From the NCBI GenBank assembly GCA_013398055.1, contig VZRS01004388.1, forward strand, positions 675,579 through 739,578: 64,000 bases of DNA, read 5' to 3'. Within the stretch, counting starts at the first letter, position 1; each line of letters begins with the position of its first letter. Source of the stretch: Ifrita kowaldi. Its lineage: Eukaryota > Chordata > Aves > Passeriformes > Cinclosomatidae. This document shows, piece by piece, positions 12,301 to 24,300 of this stretch. Under the pieces are notes generated by a model. That model was not told the DNA's origin. It searched no databases and saw nothing but the letters and a program-made list of their open reading frames with translations. A program made the position numbers and the translations under genes.

Positions 12301-15300
12301 CATGAGGGATGCAGTCTTGGGGTTCTGTAAAGGAGCCCCATTTCAGTCATGGCTGGCTCCTGTGCTGGGCCACAGAACCTTCATGGAAGGAGAAGGAAAA
12401 GCTGCTTCCCCTCAGCACTGACAGCCAGTCACAGGTTGCTCTTTTGTCCTCACTAAAAGCTGGAGTCTTTTGTCATAAGGTCAGATGTTGAGGAATAACT
12501 AAATGAATTTTTTTCATGACACTTTTGCAATACCATTTCTTGGTTTTAGTCAGCCTTCTAATTCTTTCTGAGCTATAGCAGTACACAAGTAAATTTCGCT
12601 TAGCATGAATTCTAAATTCTTTTTTCTGAGATTGTCACATAACTTATTCAAGATTTAGTTTCTTCAGACTCAAGCTTAGCATTTTGCTATGTAAATACTT
12701 GCAGTGAGTTAAAAAAACAACAAACACACATCACTTTATTAGAAAATTCTTGCTAAAATTCTGTGCAGCTGAGAGCATACAAAACAAACACAGTGATTGA
12801 ATAAACCTTTTTTTTGATCCAAAATTCGAAATAAATTGTTTAACAGATGTACTACTTATAACCAAGGCAAGCTAAGATACACAAATGTTTAGACACCTAA
12901 CTCTAATGGAAACACGTGGGAGTTAGGCTCTAAATACTTCTGTGAAACTGGGCCAGCACTATAGTAATGGTTATAGTTAGCATTGGAAAAGCCTGGAATC
13001 TTGAACTCCTCCTTCTCTGTCCTTAGATCTCTAAGTGCTAGGAGGCACTATTGATTGTGTACTGTGTGCCTGAAAACCAACAGGTGACAAGAGAAGAGGC
13101 ATTTCATTCCTCTCACTGTGTATTCTCTGCATGATCAGAAAAATTGGGGTTTTTTCTTGTAATTCATTCCTAATTTTGTTTCTTACAGCCCTTCAGAAAT
13201 TCAAAACGGAGTCGACTCTTCAGTGAAGAAGATGACAGACAGATAAACACAAGGTCACCCAAAAGAAATCAGAAGGTTGCAATGGTTCCGCAGGTATCTA
13301 CATACATGTATGGAGATATTTTTACCAAAAAGGGGAACAAGCCTATCTGTTTTAGTTGAAAATTGGAATATATTTGCTTTTCAAGTTGCATTTTTGGTTT
13401 ATGAATCTTCTTGTGAGGAAAACTGTTGCTAGAAGTAAGCCACAATTCAATCCTTACAACTGGTTTCCTCAGTTTGTTTGTGGGAGTACCTGTCCTTTGT
13501 GATCCTGGACATGAACACACAGAGCTAGAAAGAATTCCAGACTAATTTCCCATCATGTTCCTGCAAACAATCATCTCCTGTCATCAACATAAATTTATTC
13601 AGCTTCAGTTTAAAACTGCCTAAGTTTCTTGCACTGATTACATAGTTGAGATGGCTGCTATAGAATTTAATGTATCCCAACAAGTTAGGGACTTGCTCTA
13701 GATTTGTAGCCTGCATTCGTGGCCAGCTTTACCTTCTTGATTCTGTAATGCTAAAGTCCTCAGTTCAGAGAGCTTGTTTTACTGTCCTCCACTTGATTGT
13801 CCACTCCTTGATACAGCACGAAAGAGCAGCTGTAATTTGTCAGCCCTTATTTACTATGATAGAAAGGGCAACATCTCTTAGTCTCAGTGTATTGGCTCTG
13901 TAGTACCTTTGTCATCCACATCACTTCTCTGCCATCACCATATGAGCCTGAATTTACTTCACTGAAAAAGTGCTATATGAATACTGGTCTGATTTGCCTT
14001 CTGAACTGTGCTGTGCAGTGTCTGGTGTGAAAAGCTTGGCACTCACCGTTTAGCTGGGTCCGTTTTGCCAGAGGTGAGAACCGTGACGTTTCTCTTCATT
14101 ACCATGATTTCTTAAGAGTAGAAAGACTTGGTAATGTTCTAAGCCCAGCTGTTTTGTGCTTAAATGTCTGATTCAGGAGGTCCAATGATTGATAGATAAA
14201 TATTTGTGAGGGACTGCAGCTGTTGTAGTTCACAGATCTTGCTGTCCTGCTAGGCTTTGTTTCCTGGAGTTCCCGTGGGAGAAGGGGGACCTGAATCTAG
14301 CACAGCATGAGCCAGCAAGGTGCCTACCTTATGCTTCATCCTGTTATTGCTGCTACTAAAGTCCAAAATACTTTGGATGGTTGGGGAAGGATAACAATTG
14401 ATGATGGCATGGGGACCCAGTTAAACTAATAGTCTGAAAAAGCTGTTATTTTTTGTAGAAACGTTTTTCTTTCTGTCTGTTAAGACAGCTATCCTTGGAA
14501 CAAAATTACAGGATTTTTTTTTTATTTATAGTCTTGTTTAAACACAGGTCTATGTATTATGCAAACAATTTAAGATAGTGTCTTATCTGTTATTTATCAA
14601 ATAGCTTTCAAATGTAGTTAAAACTTGATTGCTTCTGTCCATGCTAGTTTCTCTTGCAGTTTTCTAAGCAGACACTGCTCAAAGCTTTGGTTGTTACATT
14701 CCTCTGCTAGCTTCATCCTCAGCTTAAGAAGAGTAAGCAAGAGTAGAAGCTCTAGTGCAAATGAGCAGGTGCTGTTGCTGCCGTGTGAGCTGCAACACCA
14801 ATTATGCTCACCTGAGACAGTCAGTGGGGCCTCAGAGTTTTGCAGTCTGTATGTGTTTTAGTGCCATGCTGTTGTTACCAATAATGTAGTTTTCAGTGCT
14901 GGAAAGTATTTCTGTTAAAAGAGCTTTGTATGGAGATGATTGTATTGATCCTGTTAAAATTTGTTATCTGTTCTGTTTGATTGCATTGCTGATATGATGT
15001 AGTAAGGGTCGTTATAGATCTGCAAGAAAAGAATTGTCATGAAACAATATGTGCAGAATTCTATCAGAAAAAACTATTTTATTTGAATACTGATAAATAT
15101 TAGACTGTGTTTAACTGTTTCTTTTTTTTACTGCATAGAAGTTTAGTACAACAATGTCCACACCAGAAAAGAAAGTATCACAGAAGATTGGTTTACGGCT
15201 TCGTAACCTGCTCAAACTGCCCAAAGCTCACAAGTGGTGCATATATGAATGGTTCTATTCAAATATAGATAAGTATGTTTGCTTTCTATAATTATCTCTT

Positions 15301-18300
15301 ATTAGTATAGAAACAAGTAATTTTCTGAAATTGAGCTGCATAGTTCCATATATTGGTTAGATACTCCAAAGTTCATTCTTAAATGATTAGTAACTGATAA
15401 CTATTTTGTTTGTTGGTGGTGGGTTTTTTTCCTCTTTTCTAATGAGCAACGTATGTGCTCTTTGTTCTTTGCAACTAGCAGCTTTAGAAAGTCTTCTATG
15501 GAAAGCCTTCCTTCATGGATATAATTTTCTTTTTAACACCTCTGCCTCTATCAGATACTAGATTTTATTCATAATACTCTATGCATCTGAAGCAGGAAGT
15601 AATCAGAACACTTAGACTTTTCTGAACCCTTGGATCAGCATTATACAGAGGAGATAGGAAGGACACTGCTTCTTCTTAAAGTGCTGCTTTCCTAAAAGGT
15701 GTAAATGTTGGTATGAAATATTTTTCCCCATCATCCTGTTTTTATTGTGGTCACTAACAGGGCTTCAGGCTGTGACTGTTCAGCTATTGTCCAGATATCA
15801 GCATCCTTCTTGGATCTCCTAATGTATTTCCTAGACTGTTTCTGCAGTTTGTGCCTTGGAGTTTTTAGCACTTATTCTCTTAATGCCACTAGCACAGGGG
15901 TGTGAATTGTTTAAAAGAACCAATTTAATTTCTAAAATGTAAGAAACATTATTGATGAATGGAATCTTACAATCTACACTGATTGACTAACAGATGAAAC
16001 ATGACTATTTAATATTCTAAAGAATGGCTTCAGAGTTAACAAGCATTATTTTCCAGAATGCACAAACAAAATAATTACTGTTTTTCCTTCCTATTTTAAT
16101 CACAATTGCTGTAGCTTTTTTTCCTTAACTAGGAAGGCAGTCATAGCAACAGAACAACATTTTGGCATGTATTCATCAGAAGTGGAAAAATTACATGCCC
16201 ATGTTAGTTAGTTTTCAATTCATCATCTCTAGGATTTAATTCCTTTGAAAGAGGTAGTCTTTTCATGCCTTTTCTCCCCCCTTACTTGAAAAAAAATGAA
16301 CAAAACAAAAAGCCCAAACCCTACTTATTTCTAGGATTAATTTTATTATGGTACATTTTTAATCATGATTTTTACAACAGTCCAAGAACTTTTAGTTTAT
16401 TCTTAAAGAATTGTCTGTGAAATTTGAGGTCTGTCAGTAGACTAGAATTTGAGTTTAGCAGGTAATTCTGAAAACCTTTTTGATAGTTATCAGTGTATGC
16501 AGGTGTGGTGGGTTGACCTTGGCCAGACACCAGGTGCTCATCAAAGCCACTCTCAGCTGGACATGGGACAGAACATGTAACGAGAGGGTCAAAGGCTGAG
16601 ATAAGCACAGGGAGAGACCACACCAGTTACTGTCATGGGCAAAACAGACTTGATTTTGGGAAATTAGTTTAATTTATTACCAATCAAATCAGAGTGTGGA
16701 AATGAGAAATAAAACCAAATCTTAAAAACACCCTCCCTCCACACCTCTCTTCTTCTCGAGCTTTATATTCCCAGTTCTCTACATCCTACACCCCATAAGC
16801 ACAGGGAGACAGGGAATGGGGCTTGTGGTCAGGTCATCACACATTGTCTCTGCTGCTCCCTCCTCCTCTGGGGGAGGAATCCTCACACACCCATGGGAGC
16901 CAGTCCTTTACAAATTTCTCCAACGTGAGTCCTTCCCATGGGCTGCAGTTCTTCAGAAACTGCTCCAGTGTGGGCCCCTTCCAGGAGATGAACTCCTTCA
17001 GGAATAGACTACTCCAGTGTGGGTCCTCCACAGAGGCACAAGTCCTGCCAGAAAACCTGCTCCAGTATGGGCTCTTCTCCATGGGTCCACAAGTCCTGCC
17101 AGGAGCCTGTCCCAGCGTGGGCTTCCTATGGGTTCACAGTGCCTTTGGGCACCCACCTGCTCCAGCATGGGGCCCTCCATGGGCTGCAGGGGCACAGCTG
17201 CTTCACCATGATTTGCAGAGGAATCTCTGCTCTGGTGCCTGGAGCACCTCCTTGCCTGACCTTGGCTTGGTGTCTGCAGAGCTGTTTCTCTCAGATACTC
17301 CTACTTCTCTGTCCTGCTGCAATTGCACAGGGGTTTTTCCCTTCCTAGCTATGTTATTTCAGAGGCTCGACCACCATCGCCGATTGGTTCAGCCTTGGAC
17401 CAGGGTGGGTCCAGCTTGGAGCCAAGTGGCATTGGTTCTGTTGGATATAGGAAAAGCTTCCAGCAGCTTCTCAAAGAAGCCACCCCTGCAGCCCCCACCT
17501 CTGCCAAAACCTTGCCTTGCAAATCAAAAACAGCTTGTAATGCTCATAAGATACGACCATGTTAAGATATGGTTTACTAAGAGACTGCATATCTTTGGAA
17601 GAAAAACTTTGATATCTCTTGTTTGGAGTGATATGATTCAGACTTAATGAGAAGCTTAAAAAAGTTTGAATTGTAGAGCTGTCAACTGACAAAATATGGC
17701 TCACTGTACAAGTCTCTGAATATTTTAATCAAATTATTGCATCCAAAATTGAAATAAAATGCCATGTCTGCTGTAAGTTTTTGAAATATTTTTATTTCTA
17801 CGACTGTCATCTGCGGTTATTAGATTATTGAAGTTGTTTCATTTGGATTCTCTGTACACTGCTGCAGAGGACTGATTTTTGTGAAGTCCCATTGATTTTG
17901 TACATGCAGAGACTTCTGAAGTGCTGCTTACTACTACAGTGATCACAAGCCCTGAGAAGCAGGTGCACCTATGACTTGCTTACACCATTTTCCAGAGCTT
18001 CTAAGCTTGTGGATGCTGTGGNAAAAAATGAACAAAACAAAAAGCCCAAACCCTACTTATTTCTAGGATTAATTTTATTATGGTACATTTTTAATCATGA
18101 TTTTTACAACAGTCCAAGAACTTTTAGTTTATTCTTAAAGAATTGTCTGTGAAATTTGAGGTCTGTCAGTAGACTAGAATTTGAGTTTAGCAGGTAATTC
18201 TGAAAACCTTTTTGATAGTTATCAGTGTATGCAGGTGTGGTGGGTTGACCTTGGCCAGACACCAGGTGCTCATCAAAGCCACTCTCAGCTGGACATGGGA

Positions 18301-21300
18301 CAGAACATGTAACGAGAGGGTCAAAGGCTGAGATAAGCACAGGGAGAGACCACACCAGTTACTGTCATGGGCAAAACAGACTTGATTTTGGGAAATTAGT
18401 TTAATTTATTACCAATCAAATCAGAGTGTGGAAATGAGAAATAAAACCAAATCTTAAAAACACCCTCCCTCCACACCTCTCTTCTTCTCGAGCTTTATAT
18501 TCCCAGTTCTCTACATCCTACACCCCATAAGCACAGGGAGACAGGGAATGGGGCTTGTGGTCAGGTCATCACACATTGTCTCTGCTGCTCCCTCCTCCTC
18601 TGGGGGAGGAATCCTCACACACCCATGGGAGCCAGTCCTTTACAAATTTCTCCAACGTGAGTCCTTCCCATGGGCTGCAGTTCTTCAGAAACTGCTCCAG
18701 TGTGGGCCCCTTCCAGGAGATGAACTCCTTCAGGAATAGACTACTCCAGTGTGGGTCCTCCACAGAGGCACAAGTCCTGCCAGAAAACCTGCTCCAGTAT
18801 GGGCTCTTCTCCATGGGTCCACAAGTCCTGCCAGGAGCCTGTCCCAGCGTGGGCTTCCTATGGGTTCACAGTGCCTTTGGGCACCCACCTGCTCCAGCAT
18901 GGGGCCCTCCATGGGCTGCAGGGGCACAGCTGCTTCACCATGATTTGCAGAGGAATCTCTGCTCTGGTGCCTGGAGCACCTCCTTGCCTGACCTTGGCTT
19001 GGTGTCTGCAGAGCTGTTTCTCTCAGATACTCCTACTTCTCTGTCCTGCTGCAATTGCACAGGGGTTTTTCCCTTCCTAGCTATGTTATTTCAGAGGCTC
19101 GACCACCATCGCCGATTGGTTCAGCCTTGGACCAGGGTGGGTCCAGCTTGGAGCCAAGTGGCATTGGTTCTGTTGGATATAGGAAAAGCTTCCAGCAGCT
19201 TCTCAAAGAAGCCACCCCTGCAGCCCCCACCTCTGCCAAAACCTTGCCTTGCAAATCAAAAACAGCTTGTAATGCTCATAAGATACGACCATGTTAAGAT
19301 ATGGTTTACTAAGAGACTGCATATCTTTGGAAGAAAAACTTTGATATCTCTTGTTTGGAGTGATATGATTCAGACTTAATGAGAAGCTTAAAAAAGTTTG
19401 AATTGTAGAGCTGTCAACTGACAAAATATGGCTCACTGTACAAGTCTCTGAATATTTTAATCAAATTATTGCATCCAAAATTGAAATAAAATGCCATGTC
19501 TGCTGTAAGTTTTTGAAATATTTTTATTTCTACGACTGTCATCTGCGGTTATTAGATTATTGAAGTTGTTTCATTTGGATTCTCTGTACACTGCTGCAGA
19601 GGACTGATTTTTGTGAAGTCCCATTGATTTTGTACATGCAGAGACTTCTGAAGTGCTGCTTACTACTACAGTGATCACAAGCCCTGAGAAGCAGGTGCAC
19701 CTATGACTTGCTTACACCATTTTCCAGAGCTTCTAAGCTTGTGGATGCTGTGGGTTCAGAGTTTGCCTCCTTAAGGACAAGTGTTAGTAAGAACAATCAA
19801 ATGCAGGTTATCTTTCTCAAAATAAAAAAATTAAAAAAAAAAAACAAAAAAACAAACCAAACCACAAAAAACCCCAAGCAAAATAGTTGTTGTTTATACA
19901 GATGTCTTATGTTAGCAATAGTAAATATGGATAAAATGTAACTGTTGTATGCTCCTCCTTGTCTGTTTCCTGAGCCTCATTGATCATTCTTTGTGTTTTC
20001 CTTTTCACTTCATGCCGCAGCTGCAGATCCTCCTACTGCAAAACTGTTCTCTTCCATTCTTGCCTGAGTCTCCTTATATCTGTGCACCTTTCCTCTCTCC
20101 TGCCACCCCAGACACTCAGCTGAAAGCAGTGTTGCTTCCAAGATCCTCTTTGTTCTGTGCTTGGGTATATTCCTCTCCAAACTCCAGTGCCCTGCAAAGA
20201 GTGGAGAAAAGCAGCTTTATCTAGGATGCAGTTATCCTTTTGTTCTCGCCAGGAGGGATCTTTTCAGTGGCACGTAGTCTTTAATGATTAACCTTCTATT
20301 AGATGGGCATATCTGTTGCTGCTCCCTTGTCTCCTCAGCCTAAGAAGGATGTGGTACTACAAAGAAAAAGGCAATCATAGAACAGAGGTAGAGATGGGTC
20401 ACAGCATCAGAGAGAAATTCGTGAGTTGTTTGGGTCTGTTCTCTGAACTGTCACTTCTCTCATACTGATCCTCTGCTTCACCATGGAGTCGTGGGATGAT
20501 ACAATAGAAGTCTCACCTGTGCAGCTGTAGAGAATGATGAGTTGGTTCAATTTCCTGTATTTTGGAACCCTCTATTGAGAATCTGAGTTACAATTGAATG
20601 AATTGATGAAAAAAGGTACTGTCTGTCTGTTTCTCAGTACCACATTGTCCTTCCCTTTATTCTCAATATTTCACTCTCTGGTTTCCTTCAGTGTGTTGCA
20701 GTATCCTCATGACACTGAGCTGGCTCTGCTGAAGTTCTATTTGGTGCCTTTATATACATTACAGAACAGGGTGAATTCCGTGTGTTTCTCTGTAGTGACT
20801 AGAGAGAGGAACATTTTTAAATGTCAGTGACAGTAAGGTTCAAAGAACAATAGTCCTGGAAACTTCCTGATTTTGTTTTCACCTGAATTTATTTCAGGTT
20901 AAAATTGTTCTTTGAATAGAAGTGTCTCATTTATGTGACTAATTTATACTATTTTTTCAGTGTATTTTTTATGATGGATGTTTTTTGGAATCTCGTGACA
21001 AAAGTTTGCCAAGTGTGGTTAACATAGGACTAATTATGTTTCAACAGGCCACTATTTGAAGGAGATAATGACTTCTGTATATGCCTGAAAGAATCTTTTC
21101 CAACTTTGAAAACCAGAAAGTTGACAAGAGTAGAATGGGGGAAAATCAGGCGATTAATGGGAAAACCACGGAGGTAATTTTATCTTTATTTTCTTTCAGC
21201 TAATACCTACATGTAGTTTTGATGTTACTGGAATTGTTTCTTTTAAAATAATTTTGCATTCGAATAGTAGAACAAAACAATATCTTAAGAGCAGTAAAAC

Positions 21301-24300
21301 TCATTTGAATAAGGTGTTCTCTGAGCACCTCTCTTCCCCCACACACCCTATTCCTTAAATGCATGTGTCCATATAGTTCTCATGAGTCTATGCTTGAAAT
21401 GTTCTCTTCCCACTCCTGATAACTGGGTGTCCAAGCTAGGATGTGTTGAAGTTGTTATTTTATCTTCTATACTGCAGTGCTTCCTGGCCTGGAAGAACTG
21501 GCCAATTTTTCACTAAGGTGTTTTTTTTCTGTCTATAACTAGCTCTTCACGGGGAAAACAAGTGCACATTTTCACCTCACTTATTTTATTATTGTTTTTA
21601 AACCATTTTCTAGATCCTCAACTTTTCCTAGATTGGCTATCAAGACAGAGAAAAGATAAAGTCACCCATAAAATATTGTCCATTGTAGAGAAGTAGCCAG
21701 AATTTAATGAAGGACGTAGGGGTTTTTTTTCTAATTTAAAATTTTTAATTCTTAAACCCTCTCATTCAGCTCAGCCTTTTCACAAAAGGCTGTACAATTT
21801 AGCCTAGAGAAGGCTAAGGGAGGATCTCATTTTTATACATAAATATTTGAAGGGAAGATACAGAGAAGATAGGGCCAGGTTTTTTTCCAGCATTATCTGG
21901 AGACAGGAAGAAAGGGAACAGGCACAAGTGAGGTGGTAGAATCTCCATCCTTAGATGTACTCAAAGGCTCTCTGGACATGGTCCTGGGAAGTCTGCTGGA
22001 AGGGTTGGAAGAGATAACCTTCAGAGGTCATTGTGTAAGTAGTGTTTCATAAATAAATCAGCCTTTTATGTCTGTAAATGCAAATACTAAAGAACTGAAT
22101 CCATTTCTTCATAGATTGCTGAGTCAGATTATATTTTGCATGATGGAGACCATTTCATCTTCTGTACCTGCAAACAACATAAGTAAAAACCATCAGTCAA
22201 GGGAAGGCAGCAGAGCCAGCTTGAAAATAGCTCCTCTTGGAAAGATGTTCATGTAATTTGAGTTTAACTTAGATAGCTTTTCATTCCTTTGTTGTCATGC
22301 TTCCCACTGAGAGAGAAATGGTGTATTTGGAGGTTTAAGTCATCAGTTTCTCATTTGACTTTTGCCAAAAGTGGTTACCTCTCTAAAAGATCAGCTTGCC
22401 TCATTCAGCAGTCTGGTGGACCATCGGTAAATCTTCAGAGAGTCTTAAAAGGGTTTGGGTTGGAAGGGACCTTAAAGATTGTCTGGTTCCAACTGGGGTT
22501 GGGATCAGGGGATGCCCTGGGCAGGGAACCTTGTCTAGATCAGATTGCAAAACCCCATCCAACCTGGTGGGTTGCAAACTTCCTTTTGGTTTTCAGAGGT
22601 TCTTTGGGTTGGTTTTTTTGCTTTTTTTTTTTAGCCATGGGGAGAGTGGGTTTGGGTTTGATTTGGGGGGTGTTTGTTCAGCTATCATAGAGTTCTTTTT
22701 TTAAAAAAGAGAGATTCATGCCAAAGGAACCAAAGGTCTTAATGGGCAGGAAATTGTTTTATCTTAATTTGAAGTAGAAGTATTTGACTGCATAAAGAGT
22801 CTGATTGTTTGTTAATGACAACTTTGAGTTACTGCTTTATAGCAACATAAGATAAGCATTCCTGTTTGCTTTTTATATCTTTACTATTTTTTACAAAAAA
22901 ATTACTGGTAGTCTTCTTCAAGATGTCAAAAGTGGTCTTTGGCCTTAGTTTTAAAAGACTTTGAAGTATTCTAAATTATTTAAATGCTTTTTCAAGACAA
23001 TTTTAATCTACTTTACTTAGAGCAAAGTTTTTTTTTTTATTTTACCATTCTGTTGGAAATTTCTTCTGTCTGTCCTCATCATATGGAGGTAAGCTATATA
23101 CCATGTCAACACTGATATCTCCCCATGAGAGATTAAAAAAAATAATTGACATTTTGCACCCACAGTGTTGATGACAGAGGATAATAATGTCTCTGTGTGA
23201 TAGTTATGCACATGGTTGTCATATTTTTTTGTTGTTGTTTAAATATATTGTAGTATTTTCTTATGTCTGCTGCTACCTTAAATGTCCTATCACACATCAA
23301 CAGTGTGTTTGATTGGCACAGCAGTATTCTTCATGAGAGCCTGCAAAGCTTGTAAGATTCCAGTAGACTGTGGGGAAAGATATGCTCCAAGAAAAGGAAG
23401 AGGTAATAGTTAGTTTTGTGTACTCTGTGTGAACTGAATTGGGCTTGTGGAATAGCAGTGGATATGAATTAAGCTTAGATATGCTTGTCCTGCCACTACA
23501 TGATGGTGGTGATTCCTCTGTGATTCAAATTCTCATGAGCAAGGTAAAAACTGAGAAGAATGTTCAGCCTCTTAAGAAGTCTCTATAGAAAACTAATGAG
23601 GTTGCAATTTTGATCTGTACCATAGTTTTAATCTTCATTTTTTCATAGGAGGCATGAAGATGGGATAACTTTTATTAAAGGCATTTGGGGAACATTGGGT
23701 TGGAGGTTTCCTTTAACAAAAGCCAGAAATATATTGCAAATACTTTCTACATCCATAATTACAGCATTTGAGACAGAGACTTTTTAAGACCATCTGAGCT
23801 GTCAGTAAAACAGTAGTTGCTGTTGTAGGGACCTTCGAAGGTCAGTGATTAGCATATCAGCATCTGAGTTTGTATTTCTAAGAGCACGAGTCAGAAAACA
23901 TCAGGTGATATTTGCTGTTCCTGGACAGCATATATCCTGGATATTTGCAAGACCCTGGACATGATTAGAAGGACTAATACCAAGTCTATATTGCTTTTTT
24001 TCTTTTTTTCTTTTTTTTTGCCTATTTTGTTGTCTTGCTGTGGTTAGCCACCCTTCTCCTCAATGGTGTTGAAAAGCTCTGACTGGCACTGTGCAACCTG
24101 ATACTCACAGCCCATTGCAAACATTATTTCGCACCTGTTCGTCCCAGTAGTAAATATGAAGTCAATAGCATCAATAAATGAGAACATCCAAGTAAGCTCT
24201 GCATAAGTGTCCCAACCACCATCCATCTCTATCTCTGCCATATCCCTTTCCAGATACTTTAAATTCCTAATGAGGACCACTGGAATAATACAGAATTGCA

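Larger units (their letters stand above)
16291..18021 (+). repeat. 1731-bp direct repeat, copy 1
   Basis: It matches 18023-19753 base for base at a constant offset of 1732 wherever I compared them. The two copies are separated only by one N at 18022. Most likely it is the 3' end of a left contig. The block contains an LTR and flanking unique intron sequence. Confidence 0.97.
15273..21047 (+). other. LIN9: LIN9 intron carrying the duplicated block
   Basis: At 5775 bases it is among the longest introns here, but 1732 of them probably do not exist in the genome. It holds the two identical blocks (16291-18021 and 18023-19753), each with one LTR, an A-rich tract (19819-19875) and a long hairpin (20839-20916). 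If the duplication is removed the intron is about 4.0 kb. Confidence 0.85.

Noticed and set aside
16823..17647. 274-codon + strand ORF (and its copy at 18555-19379)
   Set aside because: It lies within the LTR and is produced by its ~49-bp tandem units and high GC. It has no domain, and every frame is open in the same area.
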